Source: Tribonema minus
Lineage: Eukaryota; Sar; Xanthophyceae; Tribonematales; Tribonemataceae
Direction: 5' to 3'
Length of the DNA: 64,000 bases
Assembly (NCBI GenBank): GCA_017506865.1
Contig: JAFCMP010000223.1
Span: forward strand, 1,922,001-1,986,000
Part shown: positions 9,898 to 22,520 of the stretch, piece after piece
Numbering within the stretch: the stretch's first letter is position 1
How the letters are laid out: each line of letters starts with the position of its first letter
Made by a program: the position numbers and the translations under genes
The notes under the pieces: generated by a model
The model's database searches: none
Told to the model about the DNA's origin: nothing
The model's input: the letters and a program-made list of their open reading frames with translations, nothing else

Positions 9898-11487
9898 ATG
9901 TTGAGAGCGCATGACATGCCAGCTTCGGTGAGACCGAGGGAAGATGATGTACAGTCATGGTGGAACTTCGGCATGCTCAGTAACGTGTCGAAAAACTTGA
10001 GGCCACCGATGACAACATCACGTACAGATGCCGTCGAAGCTGCTTTGCCGTGCCTCAGTTCTACGCGCGGTGCAGTCGAGCTGGATGGGTCAGGCGCATG
10101 TGAGCAACCACGCTGGACGGCAGCCACAGCAGCAGCACACCAGCCTGACGCTCTTGCGAAGGAGCTCAGGGACTTCAATCAGGTGTATGGTTCGTTCGTC
10201 TCGAAGCATCCGCACCCAACTGACGTGCCGGATTATCGGTTGGTGCCGCCGGCCTCGGTCACCAGCGGTTGTATGGTGTCAACGTGGGAGCCCCGAGACG
10301 AGCTAGACTGCTGCGCGTCCTTCACCGACGATGACGAGGTCCTATGCACGGCATACGAGCGGGTCGTGTGGACGGTGGCTGGGGTTCATCCTGACTCCGG
10401 TCGAGTTACGCTGGTCTGTGGCGGCGGCGCAGGTCCTAATGGTGAGATCCGTCCCAACAAGGACTTCGAGGCGGCGGATTGGAAGGAGTCATGGGTAACT
10501 GGCGAGGTCAGTCCATGGGCGCCTCAGGTTGGTGAGGTTGTCCTTTACTACAGCAGCAGTTACGCAGACAAGAAGGCCATGCCCTCTATCGCGCAGGTCA
10601 CAGGTCATGCACAGCCAGTGTCACATCCGTTCTCGAAGGACTGATATGGTGCGTATCTGGCACCCTCGGCTCGGCAGGGAAGTGGAGATACCGGCTTGGC
10701 AGCTAGCGCCTTGTTGGTTGCCTCGTAACACTCGTCTGCTGGCACGCTGTGGACTTCCGGGGGTCACCACCGGCGATATTACCATGCTGGTGGAGGTGGA
10801 GTGCTCGCTGATGGCCAGGCTCGTCTGCGAGACATTCGTGATGGTTATGGCGGAGTACTTGTACGTCCCATCATCAACGGCAAAAGACAGCCAACAGTCA
10901 TGCTTGCGTGGCATAAGCTACAGTCACTGGGGCGCAGTGTATCTTCCTTCTGCACCCTACCTCCTGACCGGGCGCTGACGGACTCATACGTGATGGCCCC
11001 AACAGATGTCAAGGAGTGGGCTAGGCCGCTGGTGTACGCGTCTTCTCCCTCCTTGCTGGACTGTGCATATACGTGCAATACGTCCAGTGCACTGCGCGCG
11101 TGGTTTAACTCTGTTGGTTACCGGGTTTCCTCGCACCGCCCCAAGAATGGCCTTCAAGGGTTTCAGATGCAGCCCTCAGTGCTCCAGCGCAACTCGTGTG
11201 CAGGCTATGCGCCGGCTGTGCCAGGCGGTGAGACGCGCAGTCAGTGCAGCAGGGTAGTGGATGGCGCAACCAGCAAGTCTCTGCGGATGCCGATGTGCTC
11301 GGCGGTCCAGGTTTGCTCTGGGCCAGGTGACTCCAGCGCGCACGGGAGGCGGCGTGCAGATGGCGATCATGCACGTGCAATCACTGACGGTGCTTTATCG
11401 ACAGCGGTGGCTCGTCAGGGCGGCAGTGCCGACAGAGGTACCACGCCTACCACCCGCAACTGCGACAATGGCCTCAACAGTCATTGA
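9898..11487 (+). CDS. Gene A, N-terminal domain: unknown protein family shared with gene B
   Basis: The first frame runs 9898-10644 from an ATG. Homology to gene B then continues in the next frame (about 10640-10790) and again in a third (about 10795-11487). Conserved blocks, in order: a P-T-D-(V/L)-P-D-(Y/F)-R motif; VVWTV; a VGEVVLYYSS segment; WHPRLGREVEIPAWQLAPCW; then VRPIINGKRQ, TYCSLPP-like SFCTLPPD, and EWARPLVY. Gene B has VELTLMYSRS, VSVWNPFGHN, VRPIFNGQ, TYCSLPP and SWAQPLVYF at matching places. That two diverged copies keep these blocks shows past selection. The alternating strand-like blocks suggest small beta-barrel (SH3/Tudor-like) modules, but that is inference. I do not recognise the family; a transposon-encoded protein is possible given the repeats around it. 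Confidence 0.55.
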
Positions 11488-11752
11488 TGGTGACACGGAC
11501 AGCGGCGCACAAGCGAGTTCGCTCAGCATCGGTGGGGGCGGCGCTCAGTTGCATGTCGATGGCGGTGGTCGCGTTGGTGACGCGAGGCGAACGAGTGCTC
11601 CAACGACAACTGCTCCAGCGGCAGCAGAGACGCGTGTTTTGGCCAGAACGCAGGCGCCGGCATGTGTTCTAGCCCCAGTGCAGGCGGGTGCAGCTGCAGC
11701 ACAAGCAGATGCAATGGAGGCTGTTGCGGAGCACGGGGTCGGAAGGATTAAA

Positions 11753-11775
11753 TTTTTTTTTTTTTTTTTTTTTTT
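11753..11775 (+). repeat. T23 homopolymer inside gene A
   Basis: An unbroken run of 23 T adds seven consecutive Phe codons to a frame that is otherwise Ser/Ala/Gly-rich. It could be an expanded slippage tract or the mark of an insertion. Confidence 0.85.
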
Positions 11776-14767
11776 ACTGCTGGAGGAGAGTTTTCGTCAG
11801 GCATTCAGTCGGCTGCAGAACGCCTGGCTGCCACTGCAAGGTCTGCAGCAGCTGGCGACGGCTTGCTCAATGCTGCATCAGCATCAACATCAGTGTCAGG
11901 TAGTGACGCTGCTGAGCTGCAGTATCTCAGCCATGTTGCCATGTTGGAGAAAGCATCATCCTTGCTGGGCTGCCGGTACCACAAGTAGCTGATGGCAGCA
12001 GCAGGGGGCGTTGGGAAGACAGAACACCAGTGTGCGGTGGTGCATGTGAGTCAGAGCGGGCTACTGGCTCTGGAGATTGCGTGCCTGCTTCAGCGCTGTC
12101 CGAACATGATGCCAGCGGTGTACATTGCCCTCCCGGGTGCACAGGTGCCGCTTGCGAACGTGGCAGCGATGCACGGAGCCCAGAGGCAATCAGTAATGTC
12201 AGTGTCAGTGCGCCGCTGCTGGTCAAGGGCGTCGATGGCAGTGCTCAGGGCTCGGGTACAACATCTTCGTTGACGACACTGTGCGACCCTGCATTGGACG
12301 CACCTCAGCAGCACATGCCTCAGGCAGAGGTGCTGTCCACAGCAGCTCAGGCGGGTGTAGCAGCAGCACAGGCTGGTGCGAGTGGAGCGGTCGCAAAGCG
12401 TAGAAGTCAGGGCAAGGACACGGCATTTGCGGAGGCGACTCTTCAGTCAGCGGCACCACAGGGCAAGGACACGGAATCTGCTGTCGTGGCACACCAGTCA
12501 GGTACTCTGTCGCCTGCACTAGTATCGCTGTCCCTGCCTGCAGAAACCTCAGCTAGTACTGCAGATACGGGATCGGCTCAAGGCATCTTGTCTGCCGGCG
12601 CGCTAGCACTGCTGTCAGCGACACGCACTGGTGACGCTGGCACTGGATTGCAGTCTCGGAGCCATGCCGCTATGGAAGGCGACAGCACCCTGGACATCGT
12701 TGTGCCAGCGCGGCTGGAATTCGATGTTAGTAGCAGCGCACGAGGCTCAGCAACACTGACTGCTTGCCGGCATGGCAGCACTTCACCGAGCTCAGCACGG
12801 GCTGGTGTTTGCAACAGCGGCGCACCGGGCCAAGTACAACCGACAGGAGTTCTCGTCGGCTGCTCACTCAGGCTCAACATAGCTATGGCGACAACTGGTC
12901 TGAATGGCTGTGCGCCGGATGCAGCGGTGCTGCCTGAAGATCGAGGCAGCAGTGCTCAGTGTTCTGCAGGGGTCGCAGGTGCCGCGCGTGAGATCAGCAG
13001 CATGTCACGGAGTCCGTTGCAGGGCGTGGACGGCAGTGTGTTCTGCAGCAGCTGTCAGAGGCGTTGATCAACAGTTGTGCTGGCAGTGCTCGTCGCTCAA
13101 CTCCGCCGGCGGAGGGTCATGGAAGTATGTTCTTGTGCTCTGAGCAACACACAGGCTCTACGGATCCACCTGGCGGTCATGGACAGAGGACAATGCAGCA
13201 AATCTCAGAGCCACCTGTTCATTGCAGTAGTGCTCACAGCCCTATGCAGTTCTCGGACGCTGTTGGTGACCATGGCAGCAGCGCCCTCAGCATGGCACCA
13301 CGGACCGCTGGTGAGCATGGATGCTGCCCTTGGAGCTCAGCATCGGAGACTAGTTCTGGCGGCAACTCATCCGACTTGACATCGACAGACGGGATCGCCG
13401 ATGGCAGCACTTGCGTCTCGATGCAGCTGACTGCCGGTCATCACAGCAGTGGACAAGGCACTCAGTCTGCTCCATTAATTAGTCTTGTTGAAGGCGGGGG
13501 CAGCTGTGAACAGTGTTCAGTGCTGCGGACAGACGAGTTTGGTGGCAGCAGCATCGAGGGCTGTGTGCGGGTTGTAGGAGTCGGTGCTACTCTCAACGAC
13601 GAGGCCCTGGGACACGAAGCAACAGTACTTACGGCGGCTAGGCCAATGGCGGGTGACAGCAACACGGATAACGTCACACAGTCTGCTTGCAGGGGCAATG
13701 GCGGTACAACACACACGCCCGCACCTCTATGCGGTGGTGGTCAAGTCGGCATTCAGCCGTGTTTTGCAACGGTTACAGGCGCTGCCTGCGAGCGTGGCGA
13801 CACTGCATGCAGCTGCATGTCACTACCGGCTACCGGCTATGTCTGCAGCACATCTGTCTCAGCGCCGCCGACTGGAATCTTGTGGCGGTGGCGCACAGTG
13901 CTCTGCAAGGGTGGCTGTTGCAGGCGCTGCTTGCAGGCATGGCAGCACCACACGCAGCTCAGTACCACAATGTCTTGGCTTTGGTGGCAGTGCTCTGCCC
14001 ACAGCGCCGCTGCTCGATCGTCTTGACGGCACTACTCAGCAATCAACTCCGCTGCTGGACACGCATGGCAGCAACACTCAGGGCCTTGTGCATTTGGCAG
14101 GTTGCGCAGGTGGACCTCTTTGGTCCGGGCAGTCCTCAATGCGGTCCTGCAAGACTGATGGCAGCGGTGCTCAGGGCTTCGCACAGCGCTCCAACATTGC
14201 TGATGGTCTCGGCAGCAGCGCCCTCGGCACAACACCACCGATTAATTGCGAGCACGAAGGCCATGCACAGAGCTCAGAGATGCCGACGGGTCCTTGCAGC
14301 AGGGCACTACGGCCAGCGTCGTTCAGCCTGGTCAACGGCAACGCTCAGCGCTGTTTGCAGCCTGCCAACGTGATTGATGGTCGCCGCGACGCAACACACA
14401 GTACTACGACTCCTTCTGGCGGTCTAGGGCAAAATGCACAGGTTTTGGCGGTGGCCGTAGGGGCTGCCGGAGAACTTGGCGTCCACATGCGGAAAATGGG
14501 GCCGTTCACTGGGACCGATGAGAGTAGCACAGTGCCGACTCAGGGCTTGGCACAGACTGCCGACATTGCTGACGGTGACAGAATGGCTCGCAGTTCAAAG
14601 CAGCTACCTGGTCACGTATGCAATGCGAGAAGCTCAGCCGCAACCGTAGGCGCCAACATACAAAGCTCAGTGCCGCAGACAGAGGGAATCAGCGGCGGTG
14701 CTCACGGCTTTGCACAGCATGCTGACGCCGGTGGTGGCAATGGCGATGGGGTAGCTGGTTTAGCATT

Positions 14768-15101
14768 GCCGCCTGCTGGCGACACAAGTACGGAAAACTC
14801 AACGCAGTAGGCAAGCGATGGTGGCGGTCGTGACGCTAGCAGCCCATCACGGAGCTCAACAGTACCATCTGCTGGTAGCAGCATTACAAACAGTACCGCG
14901 CAATCCGCCGTCAGTAGTGGTGGTCGTCATCATTGCCGCCTGCTGGCGACACAAGTACGGAAAACTCAACGCAGTAGGCAGGCGATGGTGGCGGTCGTGA
15001 CGCTATCAGCCCATCACGGAGCTCAACAGTACCATCTGCTGGTAGCAGCATTACAGACAGTACCGCGCAATCCGCCGTCAGTAGTGGTGGTCGTCATCAT
15101 A
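14768..15101 (+). repeat. 167-bp tandem duplication in gene A
   Basis: Copies 14768-14934 and 14935-15101 are nearly identical (each begins GCCGCCTGCTGGCGACACAA). Because 167 is not divisible by 3 the second copy falls in another frame, and the frame ending at 14810 stops inside the first copy. Fragment C carries only one unit, so the duplication is younger than, or not part of, the copying that made fragment C. Confidence 0.85.
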
Positions 15102-17100
15102 CGGCGCACGGCTCAGTGTGATGGACATGGCCGTGTCATTCAGGTGTGCACATGTGCAGCCGTTAATGGTGTCGCAGAAAGGTGCGACTGCCACACACAG
15201 ACTCTAAGCTCGGAGCCGCAGATGGAGAGTGCTGGCAGCAATGCTCAAGGCCTGGCAAAGTCTGCTGGAGCCAGCGGCAATCATGACGACGGGACTTGTA
15301 GCTCAGGGCCTCTGTCTACACAAGGCTTCGCACAGTCAGCTGTCGATGGAGGTGAGGGTGGTATTGGGACCCACAGCTCAGTGCCGCTATCTGTTCTTCT
15401 CGATGGCGGTACACATGAGAGTGGTTTCATCAGCACTGCGCACGGCTTTGCGCTGACTTCAGGTGTGACAGGTGCTGGGCAATGCAGCAGCTTCAATAGC
15501 GCACAGAGCTTGGTATCGCAGTCTGGAACCGCTAGCAGCAGCGCAGCCAACGCAACAACGCTAAGCCTGGTCGGTGGCCATGCCGCAATCTACAGGGCTC
15601 TCATGCTGCACAGGCGGTAGCGGGTCATGATGGTACCATGCAGCCAATGGGCATGGGCTCAGGCCCGACTGAGAGGGTTGAGCAATCCCGAATGGGGGGG
15701 TGCTCTACTCTCCTGCTGGAGGCGGCGAGCAACGCAGTGCAGGATCTACACACAGGTGCACTGCTTGAGCAGCAGGCCATAGCTCCCACCCGCCCTCTCG
15801 CCCTGGCTGCTGTGTTAGCACGCTCTCTTCTTCGCTCTCGAGCGTGGGGGGGGGGAGATATCGGCAATGATGACACAGCAGCATCGGCTGGCACTGGCAA
15901 CGGCGACCTCTTGCTGCAGCAGCGGGTGCGTACAGCCTTACAGTATCAGCGACCGCAACTGTCAAACGAGGCTACAGGTACAACATATGCGATCGGCTAT
16001 TATAGTGGCCACTTGCTGCGCCAGCAACAATGGTTGGTGGCAGCTGGTCATGCTGGTGGTGATACGACGGCATGTGTGTCAGACAGTGGTGGTACCTCAA
16101 GGGCGGCCCTCGACATCAGCCAGACAGCACAACTCGGTGTGCGGACTGGCACATTATTGCCGCATCAGGCACACAAGGCTCTGCAACAGCAACGCTCAGC
16201 CCTGCCACACCAACAGCAAGCGTTCGCAATGCAGCAGCTGCGGTCAGCACCGGTCCAGCGTTCATTACCAGCGCAGCAAAAGCATCATCGGCAGCTCCTC
16301 CTCGCAGCACCACAGCCGCAGCAGTGCTCTGTTCTGACTGGCGGCACTTGTTTTCATCAGGCACTGAGTGACTGTGTCCTGAAGTGCAATGGACAGACTC
16401 ACCAGCACCAACGCACATGGCTACAGGGCCCACAACAGAGGAGGCCGCTCTTGTGCCCACTGGTGGCATTGATGACGCCTCTGCGCCGTTCGATCCAGGG
16501 ATCTGTAGCAAGGCATATGCAACAGTCCCTGCTGGCATGGGCGTCATCTCTACGCAATCGCCTGCTACAACGCGCATCAACGACAGCCTCTCGGTAGGTG
16601 CAAGGCTCAATGACGAGATGCAGCGGCCGCTATTGCCTCTGACAGTTCAACGCTGCACGGAATGCAGAACTGTTGGGTTGCTCAGCAGCACCAGCAACAC
16701 AGGGACAGGAGTTGCATCATGCCACAGCAGTGAAGGCTCTGCATCGTTCGCAGAGGTTGGAGGCAGCTGTGGCGTCTTAGCACCCTTGACGGCAGCGCCC
16801 AACAGCCATGATCCTATCACGGAGGTCAGTAACATGGTGATTGCCACGGCTTCTCCTGGGCTTGTGTACAGCAGCGAAGGTGGCACAGCAGTGTTCATCA
16901 GCACCAGCAACGGGCAACGCTCAATCGCTGGGAGCCCTTCGGCAGTTGAGTGCAACGTGGAGGCACTTCAGCTCGTTGCAGTGATGACTACAGCTGGCGC
17001 ATGTCGGTTGGCGGAGGCCGTGCGACGCAAGGCAATGGTGCTCGTACTGCAAGGCACTGCAAGAGCTGGGATCACGGCTCTACGCGATGCACAGCACTAG

Positions 17101-17899
17101 TGCGTGCGCAGCATAGTCCGATGGCAGGGCGTACAGCAATGGCGACACGCAGCATTGACCCCGGAGAGGAAGCCGCACGCAACAACGGCAGATATACGGG
17201 GCATACAAGCGGCGATGGTGAGACACACAATGCTGGCAGCTGTGTCGCAATATGCAACGGCGGAGGCAAGGCATACAGCTATGCTGTGCTGCGTGATGAT
17301 GAGGTCAGGACGCGTGATGTGGTTGTGCCACGCGGCGGGGAGAACTATGTACAGCCGATGGCACACACCGCAGTTATGCGGCAGAAGGCACATGGTGACG
17401 TGGTGACGGGTGGGATTCGAGGACAAGGAGCCTAACGCAACAGGGGAAGTCGGCGGCAGTAGCGGAGTACAAGCGGTGCCACAGAGAGCAATGTTGCGTA
17501 CACCGGCGTACGCATCAAGGACTAGAGCTCGGGCGACAGTCGCCACTGAGGAGGTTGTGGTGTCCAGCAATCGGGCTCATGTGCGCAGGTGGCGGCTCAC
17601 TGCGGACTTGATGGGTTGCTCACACCGCAGCGGGGCAGCTTGCAGCAGGCAGGACTTGGCGGAGTGCCCAAGGAGGAGATTGCTCTCAGCTAACATTACA
17701 ATTGTGGCTCAGCAAGCAGACCTGTTGCTGGCGGCGATAGTCGCACACCTCAAGGGCGGCGTGATGCTGCTCTCCTCACTACGCAGGTCAGGGAAGTGCA
17801 TGCGGCCAACTGTCATTTTTTTTTATGTGCTGACCGGAGGGTCATACGGGTTAGTGGAGCTCAGTACCGCCGACGCCTGAGGCGGCAAGGAGAGAAGGC
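17101..17899. other. Tail of gene A region, no recognised gene
   Basis: Two stop-poor frames cover it (16950-17435 and 17410-17880). Their composition resembles the preceding Ser/Gly-rich repeats, but no repeat unit is clear. It ends at the right inverted arm. Confidence 0.35.
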
Positions 17900-19158
17900 G
17901 GTGCCGGAGGAGGACAGCCTGAGGTGTTGAGGGGTGGTTGTGCCTTAGACACTTGTAGGAGCCGTTGGCGTACAACAGTTCTTGTTTTGACCGCAAGTCT
18001 GGCGAGGTTGCTTGACGCTAGAGCAAGAGATAACACGTGAGTTAAAGTGTCGCATGCCTGGCATGCAAGCTATGGCAACAAGGCAACATGCCGGAGCGTG
18101 GTCTTGGCGTTGGCGGGGGGCAAAAGGAGGAGCCCGTCTCTGTCATGGGGGGGTAGTTATTAGTGGGCCGTTTCCAACTATATACGCGGGTAGCAGGAGC
18201 ATGCTTGTTTTCACCGGCTATCTGGCTCGGTGGTGGGGGCAATCGGATGTCAGGGCTCACGTTAGTGTAGGCGGCACAGCGTCTGGCGATGTCGTTACAC
18301 GATACGGAGTGCCGTAGCTTCTCTGACTGCTTACCCGTAGTCGCTATGGGCATCAAGCGGGTTTTCAAAATGTGCAAAAGGGCACATGGTGTAGCTTAGC
18401 AATGAGCTTAGCAATGTCTGGCCACACACCCATTCCACGCGGCCAAGTGCAGGAGGATGTCGTCATCATGCAGTTAACGCCTGGATTCTCTGGCTGCTGG
18501 TTGCTCAGCGTCTGGAGCGAGACCGGGGTCTGGGGGTACCAAGAGGTTGGTCGCGACCCTTAGCGTGGTGCGACGGACTACACAACTGGGCTGCCACCCC
18601 AGCCTAGGACATGGGGGGGGGTGTTGTTTGTGCGTTTGCGCGAGCGCAGTGCGTCGGCACCGGCCATTGTGCTGTATGCGTTTTCTGCTTCTGTTTTGCA
18701 GCAAGGTATTAGGTGTAACGGATCATTTGCACGTGATGTGAGAACATCCAGTGATGCACAGCACATGCATATTGCTTGTACCGCTGCAGGTTGTGCATGG
18801 GTGCAGAGAGCACCATGCAGGGGGGGTATGTGGCAGCGGTAGGCTGAAGTGTGCAACAATGCATGTTGAGCACTGTGGCAACAGTTGAAGTTGAAATCAA
18901 ACTTCAAGTTGAAGTTGAAGTTTGACAAGTGTTGAAGTTGAGGTTGTGCAATGTTCAACACACTCCCAGTAAATGTTGAGACTGATCTGGAGTGGATGCT
19001 CAGCGGGCCGCGCTGAGCAATGCTGCATGCATGTCGTCTGGATAATAATCACTGAACACCCAAAATCATGGAATGAAGACTTCTTCTTGTTCAGCCACGG
19101 AGCTTGCTTGGATCGCTGTCATGACTTGACAGCACACTTCATGGGCCCAAGGCCACAG
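17900..19158 (-). repeat. Right arm of the 1.26-kb inverted repeat; copy 4 of the terminal repeat family
   Basis: Reverse complement of 2277-3560, ending ...CCCAAGGCCACAG at 19158. Landmarks in both arms are CTACACAACTGGGCTG next to a C/G run, GCACGTGATGTGAGAACATC, the GTTGAAGTTGAAG array and GACTTGACAGCACACTTC. The C18 run of the left arm is here only G8, so homopolymer length is unstable. Small indels and substitutions separate the arms. Confidence 0.75.
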
Positions 19159-19199
19159 TGATAGCAATCAGGAGTTTTTCCTGGCAGCTGACGCATGGA

Positions 19200-20603
19200 C
19201 ACACAGCTTGCGGCAAAACATATTATGCGCAGCTTGGAGGGGACTGCCTCAAATCTTTGGGATTTTCATCAGGCCTGGGGACAGAGGTCACTTGGTTGCC
19301 ACACAGGTTTGATGTATCAGCAAGAGGTGTCAAGGGTGCCATCTGGCGCAGCTGATTTGGCTGCGCCAACAAGTACGGGGGTTGCTTGCACACGATCAGC
19401 CTGTCTCACGTCGTCTTGTTCTACAGCCGTGGTTGCGAGGCGCGGCACTGGCTGGCCAGCATCCTGCAATTCGTCAGCAGCTAGCAAACATGCGTGCTGG
19501 CACGCCATTCATGCGGCCCGGCGGGTTCCCTACTGACTTGCCAGACTTTCGTGCATACGGCACTGGCTGTTTGGTGGGTGGCACCATGGTGGACCACGCA
19601 ACGAGGCGTTCGGCGATGTCTTTGAGCTGGGCGTCGCGGAAAGCACGGTGATAGAAAATTATGATGGCCTTGAACTTGTCGTATGGACAGTTCGCCACTG
19701 TCATGATGATGGGTGAGTAACATTGACGCGGGGTGGTGGCAGTACTGCCCAGGGACGAGTACGGCCAGACCGTCAGCTGGAGGCTGTTGAGGTGGATATG
19801 GGCTTTCATCAGGAGCTCCTTGCGCCATTCTCCCCACAGCTTGTTGAGCTCACGCTCATGTACTCCCGCAGCTCTGACGGCGAGAAACCGAAGCCGCGCA
19901 TTGTGCAAGTCATTGACTACGGAGGGTGGGCGTCTCAACCGCTTCTGCACGCCGACGACCAGGTGTCTGTGTGGAATCCTTTTGGTCACAATGGCCATGG
20001 TAGTGAGTGTGGGGTGAGTGCATGGCGTTTGGCACTGCTTCGACTGCCTGCAAGGACCCGTGTCATTGCGCTTGTTCCCGCAAATGGGCCTGTGGCGGTG
20101 GCCTACTAATGGCCGTAGTGGCCATGTTGGCAACATGGCGTGATGCGCAGCTGCACTCACCAGAGTCGCGCACAGGTGCCTTCAAAATTCAGGTTCGCCC
20201 CATCTTCAACGGACAGCCCTCGGCTCACGTGGTGTCAGTGAAGTGGACACACGTGCGGCTGATCGACATGGCGGTCACCACCTACTGCTCCCTGCCACCA
20301 ATGGAGACCAGCAGGCCCGCCTACGCCGTCAACCCTCGTAACCTGCAATCATGGGCACAGCCGCTCGTGTACTTCTGCACAGATGACAGCATGCGCTCAT
20401 ACCCGCAGGCTGTGCGACCACTGCGTAGCTGCTCCTCCAAGCTTGCCTTTTGTAAGCGTTCACCGAACGCGTCAAAGCTTGCCTGCGGGGCTCTGCAGAC
20501 CTGTGCAGCGATGGAACCGATCTCGTATCGGGATCACCGACCAGCCGCCATGGTGCTCGTGTCACAACGGTCAGGGACAGCTCCTTTACTTCTAGCGCGG
20601 TGA
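19200..20603 (+). CDS. Gene B, N-terminal domain: paralogue of gene A
   Basis: Blocks that match gene A start near 19490 (FPTDLPDFRAYG, then VVWTVRHCHDDG in an adjacent frame), continue with VELTLMYSRSSDGEKPKPRI, DDQVSVWNPFGHNGHG and LPARTRVIAL in the frame 19723-20109, and after a frame change with VRPIFNGQPSAH, YCSLPPMETSRPAY and LQSWAQPLVYFCTDD in 20007-20603. The frame change between the WNPFGH and VRPIFNG blocks is in the same direction and at the same place as in gene A. Copy 4 of the terminal repeat ends 40 bp upstream of this feature. A short intron (for example about 20074-20150, ending GCGCAG) would join the frames; otherwise it is a shared frameshift. Function unknown. Confidence 0.5.
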
Positions 20604-22430
20604 CACACGCGCGAGCGCAGGGCAGCAATGGGGTTTTGACAGTGGTCGACGACACAAGTGTCTCAACAAATCCGCGCACCGCATCATGCAGCCCCAGCAG
20701 CAGCAGCTGCCACAGCGTGACACGGCTCAGCGACGATGGCAGCACTCAGCTAGCACTGGTAATGGCGATTCAACAGTGCTCAACGGCGGTGAGGGCATTT
20801 CTGAGCAGTGGAGCGCCTCGTGCAACAACATCTGCGAAACAGCAGTGCTCAGCAGTGATGGCAGCACGTGTGTGCCGCACAGCTTGGAAGGCAGCGATGT
20901 TGACCTCGCACCAGCGCCCTGCGATGTGATGCCTGCAGCCACCACGCACTCTGTCTGCAGAGAGAATATTTGTGCTGCCTTGGCAGCCAGCGCGGACATT
21001 CGCTCTGTGCTCTCAAATCCAACAGGCGACAGTGGCACAGGCATGGTTACACGACCTGGTGTCGATTATGACGGTGTCCGTGACGGCTTTGCTGGGGTCA
21101 GCATCAGCATGGCAGCTCAGTCGACACAATGACGTCGGATGCCAACAGCAGCAGAACTGATAAGGAGGACAGACCTGCAGTGCTCAACATCAATAGCGAA
21201 ACGAAACCCATGCTGAGCCTTGCGACACTGAGCAGCTGCATGGTCAAACTCACATGTCACAGCAATGATGGTGATGCTGCCCATGGGGTTCAGCATGCAG
21301 CAGCTGGAAGCGGCCGCGACATGGCAACTGACGACCACGGCTCTGGCACTACACTCATCATTGCTGCAACGGAGCCACCTGCAGCTGGGTGCGCCTCCAA
21401 GTACTTTAGTCGCAAAAGGCGCCATCATCTCGCAGCAGTGGTGCCAGATACTGCAGCAGGCAGTGTAGCCATTGTGGGATGCTCGGACATTTGGTGGCCC
21501 GGTGCTGAAAGCTGCATTCACAGCTGCGACGCAAAGCTTCACATGCGCAGACGGCATCAACGGCAACAGCGTCCGGGGTGCCGCCTTCAGCGGCTCAACC
21601 TGTCACAAAGCGTCACGGTGGTGGCAACACACACACAGGCATCCTGCTGGTGCGCGTCTACGTGCTTCAGTTGCCTCAAAGAGTTCAGCAGGTGTATGCA
21701 GTCATACAGCCAGCAAGGAGGAGCGTGCTTTACGCAATCAGGTTGCAGGACTCAAACAGGATCAGCATGCTGCTGTCTCAATCGCTTGGCGGGATTGGAG
21801 AGCCGGGAAAAGGAGTCTTCTGCAGATGCGCTTGCGGCATCTTGCGGCAGTGGGCGGCAGTCAACAGCCTTCCGCGCTGCGCTTCAGGCGATTGTGGAGC
21901 TTTGTCAGCAGCTGCTGGCAGGTGCCGCATATTCAACGTCAAAAGTGGCTTTGCTCAGCACTGCGCTTGCGGACGGGCGCAGTGGCGTGACGGCACCAGC
22001 ATGCGGCAGCAGTAGCAGTGGCAGCAGCAGCACAGTGTGTGGTGGAGTCAAGCCTAGCACCATCAACTCTGAGCAATGCCACACAGGTGCGCGCAGGGTG
22101 TTGGGGCCAACGGCAATGACATTCACGCAAGGTTGGTCAAGGCAAGTGTCGCGACGTCTGGGCAGAGAAAAGTGGCCGCACTGCAGCTGGTGCTCGTGTA
22201 AACACGGTTCAGCCAACAGTGGCTGAGCAGGTGCCACAGTGTCTTCAAGGAAGCCCGCAGCTGCTGCTGGCTCCTTGCATGCAGATGACACGCTTCCTGC
22301 AGCTGTCACCACCTTTGACAGCAAAGCACACAGGCGACATTGCAGAGAGCGTGACAACGCGACAGTAACGGCTCGCTGTGGCGTATCACGCGGCACTGCA
22401 GTAAGGCACTTTCATTCACAGCTAAGGGCC
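20604..22430 (+). pseudogene. Gene B, C-terminal Ser/Cys/Ala-rich region
   Basis: Low-complexity, stop-poor sequence like the tail of gene A but shorter. Frames 20686-21132 and 21129-22226 carry units such as SSDGSTCVPHSLEGSDVDL and CHSNDGDAAHGVQHAAAGS. It ends about 90 bp before terminal repeat copy 5 at 22521. Frame changes make an intact product unlikely without splicing. Confidence 0.4.
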
Positions 22431-22520
22431 GAGCGAACGACTTAGCAGGTGGCTCAGTCTCAGTCTAAGCATGGAGTCGTCAGTGCACTGCCTGCAAAAC
22501 GCAGTGCGCCCGTGAGTGCT

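Larger units (their letters stand above)
11488..17100 (+). pseudogene. Gene A, long degenerate Ser/Gly/Ala/Cys-rich repeat region with frame changes
   Basis: Degenerate units of roughly 27-33 residues with a core like GGxGSSAQSSVP recur through most of this region, for example DGSGAQGFAQRSNIADGLGS and ISTAHGFALTSGVTG. The best frame changes at about 11990, 13065, 13870, 14810 and 15620. A T23 run (11753-11775) and a 167-bp tandem duplication (14768-15101) lie in it. Stop-poor GCAGCA-type sequence keeps several frames open at once, so open length alone is not evidence. Taken together, this copy looks like a decayed gene, unless some of the changes are small introns. A weakly similar stretch continues to about 17880. 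Confidence 0.5.

Noticed and set aside
12030-17100. Overlapping long frames in all phases as separate genes
   Set aside because: The sequence is simply stop-poor (GCA/GCAG-rich); only the frame carrying the degenerate GSSAQ-type units is counted at each point.
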